42,156 bases of DNA from Acinetobacter sp. B51(2017) (GCF_003711395.1 NZ_PJRJ01000024.1:1-42156), one strand, 5' to 3'. Counted from the stretch's first letter, positions 17,928 to 27,520 are shown. The notes: a model not told the origin generated them from the sequence alone. A program made the numbers and translations.

Positions 17928-18872
17928 ATGTTATCTCAACGTTTTGCGACTTGGTGCGGGATCAGCGCCATTTTAATGTGGGCAGCGATGCTCGGCTTAA
18001 TTCGCCAAGTCACTGAACGTCTTGGGGCAGAATTGGGAATTACTTTAATTTATAGTTTAAGCACGCTGTTATTGTTGGCTATTTTTGGTTTACCTAATTT
18101 TAAACGCATGTCTAAAACTTATTTGCTCGTTGGCAGCACCTTATTTGTGGTGTATGAAATGTGCTATTCCTTTGCGATTGGTTATGCACAAACTGCCCAA
18201 CAAGCGATTGAAGTGAGTGTGGTGAATTATTTATGGCCGAGTTTAACCATGCTGGCTTTGGTCGCTTTTAAACAGCTCAAATTTCATTGGATGCTCTTAG
18301 TGGGCATGAGTATTTCAATTTCAGGATTAGTCTACATTCAGCTTGGTGGTGAAGGCCTTAGCTTCGATCAGATATTTGCCAATGCAATGAGTAATCCATT
18401 GAGTTATGGTTTAGCCTTTATTGGTGCCTTGCTGTGGTCAATTTACTGTGCTTTTACACGGCGCTACGGCACGCAAGAAAATCCAATTGCATTTTTCTTT
18501 TGTTTAGTCAGTTTGGCACTTTGGATTAAGTTATTGCTTATAGGTTATGATTTGAGCACCATTTCATGGTCAGGCAGTAACGTATTCTATCTGATTGCCG
18601 CTGCATTAAGTTTAGGCTTAGGTTATGGTGCCTGGAATGTTGGCATGTTGCACGGCAATGTGGCGACACTGGTCGCGAGCTCTTATTTTAGCCCAGTCAT
18701 TGCTGCCTTTATTGCGATGCTGATTTTGGGGCAAAGCCTGAGCGTTACTTTTTGGCAAGGAGCATGCCTTGTCACTTTAGGTTCAATCCTATGTTGGCTG
18801 ACCAGTAATTGGTCAGCGATTGCACCTAAATTGTTCAAAAGCGATATAACACCCCAAAAAGACCACATTTAA
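17928..18872 (+). CDS. yddG: Aromatic amino acid exporter, DMT superfamily (YddG-like)
   Basis: The 314-residue inner-membrane protein has about ten hydrophobic segments in two EamA halves. Recalled E. coli YddG sequence shares its signature stretches: AAMLGLIRQVTERLG, GYAQTAQQAIEVSVVNYLWPSLT, SYGLAFIGALLWSIYC, GAWNVGMLHGNVATL and SYFSPV. YddG exports aromatic amino acids and related compounds. The start ATG at 17928 fits the family N-terminus better than a TTG 27 bases earlier. The gene is preceded by a hairpin with T-tract and followed after about 180 bases by a bidirectional terminator shared with paaY. Confidence 0.88.
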   Translation: MLSQRFATWCGISAILMWAAMLGLIRQVTERLGAELGITLIYSLSTLLLLAIFGLPNFKRMSKTYLLVGSTLFVVYEMCYSFAIGYAQTAQQAIEVSVVNYLWPSLTMLALVAFKQLKFHWMLLVGMSISISGLVYIQLGGEGLSFDQIFANAMSNPLSYGLAFIGALLWSIYCAFTRRYGTQENPIAFFFCLVSLALWIKLLLIGYDLSTISWSGSNVFYLIAAALSLGLGYGAWNVGMLHGNVATLVASSYFSPVIAAFIAMLILGQSLSVTFWQGACLVTLGSILCWLTSNWSAIAPKLFKSDITPQKDHI

Positions 18873-19048
18873 GCAGTCTGTTTAGGTGTACGGAGGTTAA
18901 CGAATACATCTACTTTAAGCTTGAGTAAGGCTTGAAAAGGCTCAGTGGCTTGATTGAGTTGATTAATCTTCTCATAAAATTGCTAGGCCGGATGAGCCTG
19001 ACATTTTACTAACCAACCTTTTATGCAATGTGTAGTCTTGTCTTGCAT
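18869..19048 (-). pseudogene. Broken small ORF between yddG and paaY
   Basis: One frame runs MQDKTTHCIKGWLVKCQAHPA, then TAG (18983-18985), then QFYEKINQLNQATEPFQALLK and on to VNLRTPKQTA and a TAA that overlaps the yddG stop. Composition looks protein-like on both sides of the stop. There is no ribosome binding site, and the ATG sits directly after the T-tract of the paaY terminator. It is unrecognised and probably the decayed 3' part of a lost gene. Confidence 0.3.
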
Positions 19049-19050
19049 AT

Positions 19051-19077
19051 AAAAAAGGCAGCTTATGCTGCCTTTTT
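19051..19077. terminator. Bidirectional terminator between yddG and paaY
   Basis: The stem aaggcagc/gctgcctt (8 bp, loop ttat) has A-tract before and T-tract after. It ends the paa operon on the minus strand and can also end yddG transcripts. Confidence 0.9.
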
Positions 19078-19087
19078 ATCAATATGT

Positions 19088-19699
19088 TTAAGATGATTTT
19101 TTTAATTCGGCTTTAATTTGATGATCAGAATTAAATACTGTATAGCTTAAACGCTGTGGATGATCTTCTGTCAAAGGCTGAACTTGTTGTAACGTCGTTA
19201 AACAACGCTCAGCTAAACGGATATATTCTTGTGTACCTTTAGATTTCCACGCAATTTCTTTGGCATCCAGTTCACGAATCACCCGCGCAGGACTCCCAAC
19301 CACCAAGTGATTGGCTGGAATGTCTGCTTTGGCTTTAACTGTACTATTAGCACCAATAATACAGTTTTCAGCAATTGAGGCCTCATCTAAAATCACGCTA
19401 TTCATGCCCACCAAGACATTTTTACCAATTTGGCAACCATGTAAAATGGCACCATGACCAATATGACCATATTCAGCCACTTGCGTCACACTATTGGGAA
19501 AACCATGAATCACACAATTGTCTTGTACATTGGCATTTTTTTGAATATGAATACGCCCAAAATCGGCACGCAAACAGGCATTAGGGCCAATATATACGCC
19601 TTCCTCAATGATCACATCACCAATTAAAACCGCAGTTGGATGAACATAAGCCTTTGGGCTGACTACAGGAATCACCCCGTCAATCGCATAACATGGCAT
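19088..19699 (-). CDS. paaY: PaaY, hexapeptide-repeat thioesterase of phenylacetate catabolism
   Basis: This 203-residue left-handed beta-helix protein of the gamma-carbonic anhydrase family contains [39 protein letters not shown] and [12 protein letters not shown], with the metal-binding histidines in the last two. PaaY hydrolyses dead-end CoA thioesters, such as hydroxylated phenylacetyl-CoA derivatives, and relieves CoA sequestration. The start at 19699 (MPCYAIDGV) has AAGGAG seven bases upstream; an adjacent in-frame GTG is disfavoured. It follows paaX by 28 bp and is last in the cluster. Because paaI is absent from this operon, PaaY may carry the thioesterase function alone. Confidence 0.93.
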   Translation of the reverse strand: MPCYAIDGVIPVVSPKAYVHPTAVLIGDVIIEEGVYIGPNACLRADFGRIHIQKNANVQDNCVIHGFPNSVTQVAEYGHIGHGAILHGCQIGKNVLVGMNSVILDEASIAENCIIGANSTVKAKADIPANHLVVGSPARVIRELDAKEIAWKSKGTQEYIRLAERCLTTLQQVQPLTEDHPQRLSYTVFNSDHQIKAELKKSS

Positions 19700-19727
19700 C
19701 ACTTTACTCCTTTAAAGTGGCAAGGTT

Positions 19728-20672
19728 TTAGTCAGCAATCAGCTCTTGCTTGAGACCACCAAAACGTTTGTAAAATTGTGGATGTACAGGCGGCATATTA
19801 CCGTCTGCGGTACGCGCATGTTCTAAGAAAAACTCATCTGCTGCGGCATACACAGTCTGATAAATATTGCTACTTAAATTGCGCGCAGTTAATGCTAGCC
19901 AATCTAAGGGTAATAATTCTTCAGGTAAATGAGGATCTTTGAGCAAAATACGACGATATTGATGAATCAATAAGATCCGTACTTGAAACGCTTGTACAGG
20001 ATCAATCTCATCTTCTGCTTCAAAATAGCTAAAGAAGGTACGAAAATCCTGAATAAATTTTTGATAACGCTGTTGTAGATTGTCAATCGGCCAATTGATC
20101 GCTACCATACGTTTGACGGTTGGATACGATTCTTGCCACAAAGCTAAGGTTTCCGCCTTAAATAACACCACTTGATCGGTCATATTCAGGCTGAGTAATA
20201 GATTTTGTAGTTTTAAATGATCACAGCCCGGATAAGCCATGACATTTGTCGCAATATTGGCAAAACCTAACCATTCGAGTTCGCGTTTTAACAGTACTTT
20301 ATTTTCGAGTTCAACTGAGCTTAATAAGACCAAATCCCATTTTTGATCCCATTCACGCTGTTCAAAACTATAAATTTTTTGATCAGCCATCACGAAGCGC
20401 TGGCGGCTGCTTTCAGTGATACGATAGTAGCTGGTTCGGCCAATTTTCTCAGAAATCAGCCAACCGTTTTGCACCAAGCGAAAGACTGCTGTGCGTATGG
20501 AACGTTCATTTAAACCAAAGACGTCCATCAATTGAATTAAGCTGGCAAGGCTCATCACCCCACCACGGTGATACACGCTATCACCAAAAACCGTCATAAT
20601 CAGTGAGGTACCGCTGAGTGATTCATGAGCAATGAAATCATCAATCGCCTGTTTTAATTTATTATTGGTCAC
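19728..20672 (-). CDS. paaX: PaaX, phenylacetyl-CoA-responsive repressor
   Basis: The 314-residue PaaX-family regulator has an N-terminal winged helix (SGTSLIMTVFGDSVYHRGG, GLNERSIRTAVFRLVQNGWL, KIGRTSYYRI) and the long C-terminal domain of the family (MAYPGCDHL and the LIHQYRRILLKDPHLPEELLPLDW stretch). PaaX represses the paa promoters until phenylacetyl-CoA accumulates. The GTG start at 20672 is the only in-frame start that gives the family N-terminus; the ATG eight bases upstream is in another frame and stops after six codons. It lies 55 bp after paaK. Confidence 0.93.
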   Translation of the reverse strand: MTNNKLKQAIDDFIAHESLSGTSLIMTVFGDSVYHRGGVMSLASLIQLMDVFGLNERSIRTAVFRLVQNGWLISEKIGRTSYYRITESSRQRFVMADQKIYSFEQREWDQKWDLVLLSSVELENKVLLKRELEWLGFANIATNVMAYPGCDHLKLQNLLLSLNMTDQVVLFKAETLALWQESYPTVKRMVAINWPIDNLQQRYQKFIQDFRTFFSYFEAEDEIDPVQAFQVRILLIHQYRRILLKDPHLPEELLPLDWLALTARNLSSNIYQTVYAAADEFFLEHARTADGNMPPVHPQFYKRFGGLKQELIAD

Positions 20673-20727
20673 TGTGCATCTCGAATATCTTGGAGTGAAT
20701 TATCTTACGATAAATCACCCCATTTGT

Positions 20728-22020
20728 TTAAGCCGACTTTCGGATATCGATCACACGTTGAGCTTTCCCCTCAGAACGTGGCAAACTTCCTTCCGGTAAA
20801 ACCTCAACCGATATGCTAATACCGACCATCGTCTTGATTTGTGCCTTTAATTGCTGTGCCAGTTGATGTGCCATCACCTCATTGGTATCACGACGCATTT
20901 CGGTACGAATGTGCAAGGTATCAAGATGACCTTGTTTACAAATTTGAATTTGATAATTGGCTTCAAGTTGCGGGATATGCAAAATTTGCTCTTCAATTTG
21001 TGATGGGAATACATTCACCCCACGGATAATCATCATGTCATCACTGCGTCCCACAATTTTATCCATACGACGCATTGGACGCGCTGTACCTGGCAACAAA
21101 CGGGTTAAATCGCGAGTACGATAACGAATCACTGGCATGCCTTCTTTGGTAATGGTGGTAAAAACTAACTCACCTAATTCACCATCTGGCAAGACTTCAC
21201 CTGTTTCAGGGTTGATAATTTCTGGATAGAAATGGTCTTCCCAAATGGTTGGGCCATCTTTACTTTCTAAACATTCCATCGCCACACCCGGCCCCATCAC
21301 CTCAGATAAGCCATAAATATCCAGTGCATTAATACCAAGACGCTCTTCAATTTCTTTACGCATTTCATTGGTCCAAGGCTCCGCACCAAATACACCTGTA
21401 CGGATCGAGCAATCTTTGGCACTGCCAAATTTACGCTCTAAGGCTTCAATAATGTTTAAGCAATACGATGGCGTAACCATTAGCGCAGTCGGTTTAAAGT
21501 CATGAATGAGTTGTGCTTGTTTGTCGGTTTGCCCGCCAGACATCGGAATCACGGTCGCGCCTAAACGCTCAACGCCATAATGGGCACCTAAGCCACCAGT
21601 AAATAAACCATAACCATAAGAGACTTGAATGGTGTCTTTAGAGCTTAAACCTGCTGCACGTAGCGAGCGTGCCACCACATCCGACCAGATATTAATATCA
21701 TTTTGGGTATAACCCACTACTGTCGGCTGACCTGTGGTACCCGATGAAGCATGCACACGTACAATCTGTTCTTGAGGTACACAAAACATGCCAAATGGAT
21801 AGTTATCACGTAAATCTTGTTTGGTGGTAAACGGGAATTTGGCTAAATCTGCAAGGGTTTTTAAATCACTTGGATGCACACCTGCGGCATCAAATTTTTG
21901 TTTATAGACGGTACTATGATCATAAGCATGCTGTAAGGTTTTTTGCATACGTTGTAGTTGTAGACTGCGTAGTTCGTCAATAGACGCGCGTTCAATCGCT
22001 TCGATCGCATTCATATTCAT
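20728..22020 (-). CDS. paaK: Phenylacetate-CoA ligase
   Basis: The enzyme makes phenylacetyl-CoA from phenylacetate, ATP and CoA, the entry step of the pathway. Its 430 residues include the adenylate-forming P-loop VHASSGTTGQPTVVGYT, the DIYGLSEVMGPG motif, the hinge region around RYRTRDLTRLLPG and the C-terminal PRSEGKAQRVID. AAGGAG lies six bases before the ATG at 22020. Length matches the family (about 437). It sits 57 bp after paaJ in the operon. Confidence 0.95.
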   Translation of the reverse strand: MNMNAIEAIERASIDELRSLQLQRMQKTLQHAYDHSTVYKQKFDAAGVHPSDLKTLADLAKFPFTTKQDLRDNYPFGMFCVPQEQIVRVHASSGTTGQPTVVGYTQNDINIWSDVVARSLRAAGLSSKDTIQVSYGYGLFTGGLGAHYGVERLGATVIPMSGGQTDKQAQLIHDFKPTALMVTPSYCLNIIEALERKFGSAKDCSIRTGVFGAEPWTNEMRKEIEERLGINALDIYGLSEVMGPGVAMECLESKDGPTIWEDHFYPEIINPETGEVLPDGELGELVFTTITKEGMPVIRYRTRDLTRLLPGTARPMRRMDKIVGRSDDMMIIRGVNVFPSQIEEQILHIPQLEANYQIQICKQGHLDTLHIRTEMRRDTNEVMAHQLAQQLKAQIKTMVGISISVEVLPEGSLPRSEGKAQRVIDIRKSA

Positions 22021-22077
22021 GCTGTACTCCTTGTTGCCGTCATCCTGACAGCGCTTATTGTTATTACAATTTTTTGT

Positions 22078-23283
22078 TTACACGTTTTCTAAAATTAAAG
22101 CCACACCTTGACCGACGCCCACACACATACTGCACAGCGCATATTGACCATTACGGCGTTTAAGTTCTTTGGCAGCGGTAATCACTAAACGCGTACCACT
22201 CATACCCAGTGGATGACCCAGTGCAATCGCACCACCATTTGGATTAACCCGTGCATCGTCATCAGCCAGACCGAGTTCACGCGTTACGGCTAAAGCTTGT
22301 GCTGCAAAAGCCTCATTGAGCTCAATCACATCCATTTGATCTAAGCTTAAGCCCGTTTGTTTTAAGACTTTTTGAATCGCAGGCACAGGACCAATTCCCA
22401 TATATTTGGCTTCGACCCCTGCACTGGCAATAGCCACTACGCGTGCAACTTTAGCTAAACCATGAGTTTGCGCAAATTCAGCATTGGCAAGTAGTACGCA
22501 AGCAGCACCGTCATTAACACCAGAAGCATTACCCGCAGTCACCGAGCCACCTTCTTTTTTAAATGGGGTTTTAAGTGCAGCTAAATCATCAAGTGTCGTG
22601 TCAGCACGCGGGTGCTCATCGTGTTCAACCAATAGTGTTTTCTTACGTTGTATAATTTCAACTGGCATAATTTCTTCAGCAAAAATATTGTTTTGCTGTG
22701 CCTTAGCCACTTTTTGCTGACTACGATAAGCAAATAAATCCTGATCTTGGCGGCTAATGTTGTATTTTGCTGCCACGTTTTCAGCAGTTTCTGGCATGCT
22801 GTCGGTGCCAAATTGCTGTTTAAATTTTGGATTGATAAAACGCCAGCCAATCGTGGTATCAAAAATTTCTGGGGTACGGCTAAAAGCAGCAGTGGGTTTC
22901 GATTGCACAAATGGCGCACGGCTCATGCTTTCTACACCACCAGCTAAAATAAATTGTGCTTCGCCAGCTTTAATAGCACGCGCACCTAAGCCCACCGCAT
23001 CTAAGCCTGAAGCACACAAGCGATTAACGGTAATGGCAGGGACATCTTCACCTAAACCTGCCAATAAGCTTGCCATACGTGCCACATTGCGATTATCCTC
23101 ACCTGCTTGGTTGGCACAACCTAAAATCACTTCATCGAGTTGTTGCCAAGGTAGATGCGGATGCTTGTTTTTTAAGTATTGGATCGGTAACGCTGCCAAG
23201 TCGTCGGTACGAATGCTGCTTAAGCCGCCAGCATAACGACCAATTGGGGTACGAATCATGTCACATACATATACATCTTGCAT
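22078..23283 (-). CDS. paaJ: 3-oxoadipyl-CoA / 3-oxo-5,6-dehydrosuberyl-CoA thiolase
   Basis: This 401-residue thiolase performs both thiolytic steps of the lower phenylacetate pathway, releasing acetyl-CoA and finally succinyl-CoA. The active-site cysteine is in NRLCASGLDAVG. The other catalytic parts are NEAFAAQ, GGAIALGHPLGMSG and the second cysteine in CSMCVGVGQG. It follows paaH directly (15 bp); E. coli has paaI between these genes, here absent. AGGA lies eight bases before the start. PcaF of the beta-ketoadipate pathway is a close relative, but the operon position supports PaaJ. Confidence 0.92.
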   Translation of the reverse strand: MQDVYVCDMIRTPIGRYAGGLSSIRTDDLAALPIQYLKNKHPHLPWQQLDEVILGCANQAGEDNRNVARMASLLAGLGEDVPAITVNRLCASGLDAVGLGARAIKAGEAQFILAGGVESMSRAPFVQSKPTAAFSRTPEIFDTTIGWRFINPKFKQQFGTDSMPETAENVAAKYNISRQDQDLFAYRSQQKVAKAQQNNIFAEEIMPVEIIQRKKTLLVEHDEHPRADTTLDDLAALKTPFKKEGGSVTAGNASGVNDGAACVLLANAEFAQTHGLAKVARVVAIASAGVEAKYMGIGPVPAIQKVLKQTGLSLDQMDVIELNEAFAAQALAVTRELGLADDDARVNPNGGAIALGHPLGMSGTRLVITAAKELKRRNGQYALCSMCVGVGQGVALILENV

Positions 23284-23298
23284 ACTTTACATCCTGTT

Positions 23299-24834
23299 TT
23301 AGCCAGCTTGGCGATAATCCATTAATTTTTGTTGTTGTGCAGTTTCTAATGCCGCTTTCTTACGTAAATATAGACTTGGTCGATATTTTTCTTCTGCATA
23401 GATACGATACACATTTTCTAAAGTTTTTAAAATAGTGTTATATGAAATTTTTTCTGCCCATGCAAATGGTCCCATTGGGTAATTGACTCCATATTTCATT
23501 GCAGAATCAATGTCTTGTTCTGTCGCCACGCCATGTAATACCGTTTCACACGCTTCATTGACTAAACAAGCTATAGTACGTAAGCACAATAGACCTGCAT
23601 GATCGTGCAACCAAACTGGTGTCACATTTATGCTTAAAAACAAGGCATTGACTTTGGCCAGATCAGTTTCATCACAAGCATAAGCGCTCAGTGCAATTGC
23701 TTTTGCTTTGTCCCAAGCATGATGCCAATCCATAAAGACACGTTTTTGACCATCCACCTGCAGTTGCAAACTTGAGCCATCCGTCAGCATAATTTGAATA
23801 TCATCGACCACAATTGCATCTTGCTGGGCAGCACTGAACTCAAGCTTCAGGCTGCTCTGTTGTAAACGCGCAAGAAATTCGGGCTGTGCCAACCATGCGC
23901 CATGTACTTGAATCTGTTGCGGTGTAATACTTTGCAGCGCTATAGGCACATACTGCGGGCTCACTTCGGCTGCTTGATAGTTATAAAAGCCTTGACCAGT
24001 TTTACGCCCCAAGAACCCTGCATCGACTAATTCTTGTTGCACTAAAGAAGGACGATAGCGTGGTTCATCATAAAAGGCACGATACACACTTTGTGTGACA
24101 GAGAAATTAACGTCTTGCCCAATCAGGTCAGTCAACTGACATGGCCCCATAGCAAAACCACCACATTCACGTAAGACGTAATCGAGCACTTCTGGGCGGG
24201 TCACTTGTTCTTGCAAGGCACGTAGACCTTCGGCATAAAATGGACGTGCCACACGGTTGACAATAAAACCTGGGGTTGATTTAGCACTCACTGGCACTTT
24301 TTTCCATGCCAACATCAAACCATGCAAACTGCTCGCTAAAGTCGCTTCAGTTTGTAAACCGCAAATAATCTCCACCAATTTCATTACAGGTGCAGGATTA
24401 AAGAAATGCAAGCCAATCACACGCTCGGGCTGTGGCACTTTGGCTGCAATTGCAGTGATTGAGATGGATGAGGTATTCGAAGCAAGAATCGTATCTTCTG
24501 CACATACATTCGCCAACTGTGAAAATAAGGCTTGTTTGACCTCAAGTTTTTCTACAATCGCTTCAATCACCAGATCACGATCTGCCAATTGTTCAATGTG
24601 ATCAACCACAACTAAATGAGCCAGCGTGGCATCATACTCAGCTTGGCTGATTTTGCCTTTGGCCACACGCGCAGCCAATTGCTGTCTTAAACCGTCTAAT
24701 GCCGCTTGAGTACGTGTGGCATCGACATCATATAGATAAGTCGAATGACCATAGGTGGCTGCCAGTTGGGCTATACCAACCCCCATGGTCCCTGCGCCAA
24801 TCACGGCGACTTTGGCTTGAGATAAGTCACGCAT
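23299..24834 (-). CDS. paaH: 3-hydroxyadipyl-CoA dehydrogenase
   Basis: The enzyme oxidises 3-hydroxyadipyl-CoA to 3-oxoadipyl-CoA with NAD+. The N-terminal Rossmann motif GAGTMGVGIAQLAATYGH is at residues 13-30. The catalytic region GLHFFNPAPVMKLVEI and the domain linker TPGFIVNRVARPFYAEGLR follow, and a second C-terminal 3HCDH domain (YGVNYPMGPFAWAE) is near residue 450. At 511 residues it is slightly longer than the E. coli protein (475). Two bases separate it from paaG. Confidence 0.93.
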   Translation of the reverse strand: MRDLSQAKVAVIGAGTMGVGIAQLAATYGHSTYLYDVDATRTQAALDGLRQQLAARVAKGKISQAEYDATLAHLVVVDHIEQLADRDLVIEAIVEKLEVKQALFSQLANVCAEDTILASNTSSISITAIAAKVPQPERVIGLHFFNPAPVMKLVEIICGLQTEATLASSLHGLMLAWKKVPVSAKSTPGFIVNRVARPFYAEGLRALQEQVTRPEVLDYVLRECGGFAMGPCQLTDLIGQDVNFSVTQSVYRAFYDEPRYRPSLVQQELVDAGFLGRKTGQGFYNYQAAEVSPQYVPIALQSITPQQIQVHGAWLAQPEFLARLQQSSLKLEFSAAQQDAIVVDDIQIMLTDGSSLQLQVDGQKRVFMDWHHAWDKAKAIALSAYACDETDLAKVNALFLSINVTPVWLHDHAGLLCLRTIACLVNEACETVLHGVATEQDIDSAMKYGVNYPMGPFAWAEKISYNTILKTLENVYRIYAEEKYRPSLYLRKKAALETAQQQKLMDYRQAG

Positions 24835-24836
24835 AC

Positions 24837-25628
24837 TTAGCAGCCTTTATATTGCGGTGGACGTTTTTGCATAAAGGCTTGCACACCTTCACGGTAATCT
24901 TCTGAACGACCTGCCAAACGCTGTAAATCACGCTCTAAAATCAGTTGTTCGCTGAGATCATTGTCATAAGCGGCATGAATGGCTTTTTTAATTAACGATA
25001 AACCATAGGTCGGTTGCTTGGCTAAATGTTCCGCCAGTTTTTCTGCCTCGATCGTCAATTGATTATCGGCCACCACTTGCCAGATCATGCCGTATTCTTT
25101 GGCTTGTTGTGCAGATACTTTATCGCCCAATAACGCTAAACCCATCGCCTGTGCACGACCAACCAAACGCGGCAGGAACCATGTGCCACCTGAGTCTGGT
25201 ACTAAACCTAAACGGCAAAAGGCTTGAATAAAGGATGCCGATTCTGCGGCAATAACAATATCGCATGCAAGCGCAATATTGGCGCCTGCACCCGCAGCCA
25301 CACCATTGACTGCACAAATCACCGGTTTTGGCATTTCGGTAATGGTTTGAATCATTGGGTTATAATATTTTTCAATCGAGAGACCTAAATCAGGTGCAGC
25401 AGCATTTGGATCCACCACACGATCGTTTAAATCTTGACCAGCACAGAAACCACGCCCTGAACCCGACAACACTACTGCACGAATTTCTGGATCTTTAGCC
25501 CATACTTTTAAGGTTTTCGCCACTTCTTGATGCATCAGTTCATTAAAGCTATTCAGCTGCTGCGGACGGTTTAAAGTTAAGTAGCCGACGCCATTTTGTT
25601 GTTTGACAATAATTGTTTGATAGTCCAT
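24837..25628 (-). CDS. paaG: Ring-1,2-epoxyphenylacetyl-CoA isomerase
   Basis: This 263-residue crotonase-fold enzyme converts the ring epoxide into oxepin-CoA and also moves a double bond later in the pathway. Typical PaaG parts are FCAGQDLNDR, AVNGVAAGAGANIALACDIVIA, the FCRLGLVPDSGGTWFLPRLVG stretch and the C-terminal SEDYREGVQAFMQKRPPQYKGC. Start and stop codons overlap with paaF (TAATG), and AGAGG within the end of paaF serves as ribosome binding site, so translation is probably coupled. Confidence 0.94.
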   Translation of the reverse strand: MDYQTIIVKQQNGVGYLTLNRPQQLNSFNELMHQEVAKTLKVWAKDPEIRAVVLSGSGRGFCAGQDLNDRVVDPNAAAPDLGLSIEKYYNPMIQTITEMPKPVICAVNGVAAGAGANIALACDIVIAAESASFIQAFCRLGLVPDSGGTWFLPRLVGRAQAMGLALLGDKVSAQQAKEYGMIWQVVADNQLTIEAEKLAEHLAKQPTYGLSLIKKAIHAAYDNDLSEQLILERDLQRLAGRSEDYREGVQAFMQKRPPQYKGC

Positions 25629-26395
25629 TACACACCTCTAAATTGCGGTTGGCGTTTTTCTAAAAATGCATGAATGCCTTCTTGGCGATCTTGGGTAGCT
25701 GCGAGCCAAACGAAATGTTGTCGTTCTAGTTTTAGACCTTGGCTTAAGCTCACTTCATGCACGGTTTTCAATGATTGTTTAATGACACGAATGGCAAGCG
25801 GTGCTTGCTTGGCAATTTTTTCTGCCAATTCAACTGCATATTGCACCGTTAAATCTTTTGGGCAAATTTGACTGGTGATGCCATGTTGTAAGGCAGTTTG
25901 CGCTGAGATTGGCGTACCGGTCATTGCCCAGCGCATAGTGAGCTGCTGACCCACTAAACGTGCTAGACGCTGCGTACCACCTGCTCCTGGCAACATGCCT
26001 AAGCTAATTTCAGGTAAGGCAAATTGCGCATTATCACCACAGAGAACAATGTCAGCATGTAATGCTAATTCAAATCCTGCACCAAAGGCATAACCATTCA
26101 CCGCCATAATCAAAGGCTTAGAAAATTCGTCAATGAGTTTCCATAAGCTTGGACGTGGATCTTGTTGAATACTGACTACATCGAGTGTAGCCAATTCATT
26201 GAGATCGGCACCTGCAGCAAAACAACTGCTATTGCCCGTAAGGACAACTGTGCGAATCTCTGCGTTGTGTTCGGCTTCTTGCAGTGCATCCGCAATCGCC
26301 GTTAAAGTGGCATTATTCAGCGCATTACGTTTTTCAGGACGATTCAACTCAATCAGTAACACGCCTGCTTTGACGATTTGGGTTTTAATCAGCAT
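25628..26395 (-). CDS. paaF: 2,3-dehydroadipyl-CoA hydratase
   Basis: This 255-residue enoyl-CoA hydratase adds water to 2,3-dehydroadipyl-CoA. Crotonase features include CFAAGADLNELA, AVNGYAFGAGFELALHADIVLCG and PEISLGMLPGAGGTQRLARLVG, which carries the catalytic glutamate region. The start at 26395 (MLIKTQ) is fixed by a perfect AAGGAG six bases upstream; the earlier in-frame ATGs at 26413-26416 lie inside the end of paaE and their codons form that very ribosome binding site. Confidence 0.94.
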   Translation of the reverse strand: MLIKTQIVKAGVLLIELNRPEKRNALNNATLTAIADALQEAEHNAEIRTVVLTGNSSCFAAGADLNELATLDVVSIQQDPRPSLWKLIDEFSKPLIMAVNGYAFGAGFELALHADIVLCGDNAQFALPEISLGMLPGAGGTQRLARLVGQQLTMRWAMTGTPISAQTALQHGITSQICPKDLTVQYAVELAEKIAKQAPLAIRVIKQSLKTVHEVSLSQGLKLERQHFVWLAATQDRQEGIHAFLEKRQPQFRGV

Positions 26396-26405
26396 AACCT
26401 GCTCC

Positions 26406-27464
26406 TTATTCATCAAAGCTTAAACGTACATCATCACTCAGTGGACGCGCTTGGCAGCTAAGTACATAGCCATTGTCAATTTCGTCTTGTTCAAGGCTGT
26501 AGTTAATCGCCATTTCGACTTCACCTTGCAGCACTTTACATTTACACGTTGCGCAGACTCCACCTTTACAAGCATATGGCAAGTCAGCACCAGCACGTAA
26601 TGCCGCATCTAAGATACTGTCATCTTGTTTCGAGACTTCAACCACCAACTCACGACCATCTAAAATGACATGCACTTTTTCTTCGCTACGTAATTCGATT
26701 TGTTCTTTGCTGACTTTGGCTGCGCCAGTGTTAAAGCGTTCGGTATGAATCTTGTCACGCGCAATGCCATAACTTGGTAGAATCTCTTCGACCGCTTGCA
26801 TCATCTCTTCTGGACCACAGGCAAAGCAATGATCAAAACGCTGATCGAGTAAATCCGCTTGAAAGAGCTGCTGTAATTTTTCTGCGTCAATACGGCCATT
26901 AAATAAAGCACTGTCATTCATTTCCCGCGAGAACACGTTAATCAGTTGAAAACGTTCTTTATAACGGTCTTTTAAATCCATAATTTGCTCAGCAAACATG
27001 GTTTGCTTCCAAGAACGATTGCCGTAAACCAAAGTAAATTCGGCGTGTTGTTCACGTTGTAACACCGATTTAACAATCGACAAGATAGGGGTAATGCCAC
27101 TGCCCGCAGCAAAACCTAAATAACGCTGACCACCGACTTTCGCTGCTTTTTGGAAAAATACCCCTTGTGGTGGCATGACTTCGAGTACATCACCAGCTTT
27201 GACTTGTTCATTGGCCCAAGTTGAAAACACACCTTCAGGGATTTTTTTAATGGCAATACTGATGTCTTCATCTTGACCATAACTACAAATCGAGTAACAA
27301 CGACGCAGCTCTTCGCCTTGATGCACATGACGGATGGTTAAATGCTGCCCCGGTTGATACTGGAATTGCTCGGCTAAATGGTCTTGTAAATCAAATGCAA
27401 TACAAATAGCGCTATCGGTTTGTGGGGTCACTGATTTGACCACTAAAGGTACGAATTGGCTCAT
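26406..27464 (-). CDS. paaE: Phenylacetyl-CoA epoxidase reductase subunit
   Basis: PaaE passes electrons from NADPH to the di-iron oxygenase PaaAC. Of its 352 residues, the FAD-binding domain comes first (RRCYSICSYGQ), then the nucleotide-binding domain (GFAAGSGITPILSIVKSVL, CFACGPEEMM). A C-terminal plant-type 2Fe-2S ferredoxin domain carries cysteines in CKGGVCATCKCKV and VLSCQ. GGGAG lies six bases before the ATG. The 56-bp gap to paaD upstream is the longest inside paaA-H. Confidence 0.95.
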   Translation of the reverse strand: MSQFVPLVVKSVTPQTDSAICIAFDLQDHLAEQFQYQPGQHLTIRHVHQGEELRRCYSICSYGQDEDISIAIKKIPEGVFSTWANEQVKAGDVLEVMPPQGVFFQKAAKVGGQRYLGFAAGSGITPILSIVKSVLQREQHAEFTLVYGNRSWKQTMFAEQIMDLKDRYKERFQLINVFSREMNDSALFNGRIDAEKLQQLFQADLLDQRFDHCFACGPEEMMQAVEEILPSYGIARDKIHTERFNTGAAKVSKEQIELRSEEKVHVILDGRELVVEVSKQDDSILDAALRAGADLPYACKGGVCATCKCKVLQGEVEMAINYSLEQDEIDNGYVLSCQARPLSDDVRLSFDE

Positions 27465-27520
27465 AAAAATCTCCCTATTTTTTAACTTTGACTGTGCTTG
27501 TTATTGGATGTATTTAAATG

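Noticed and set aside
22581..23435. Overlapping frames on both strands across paaJ and paaH
   Set aside because: They are shadows of the two clearly homologous enzyme genes, with no family match of their own.
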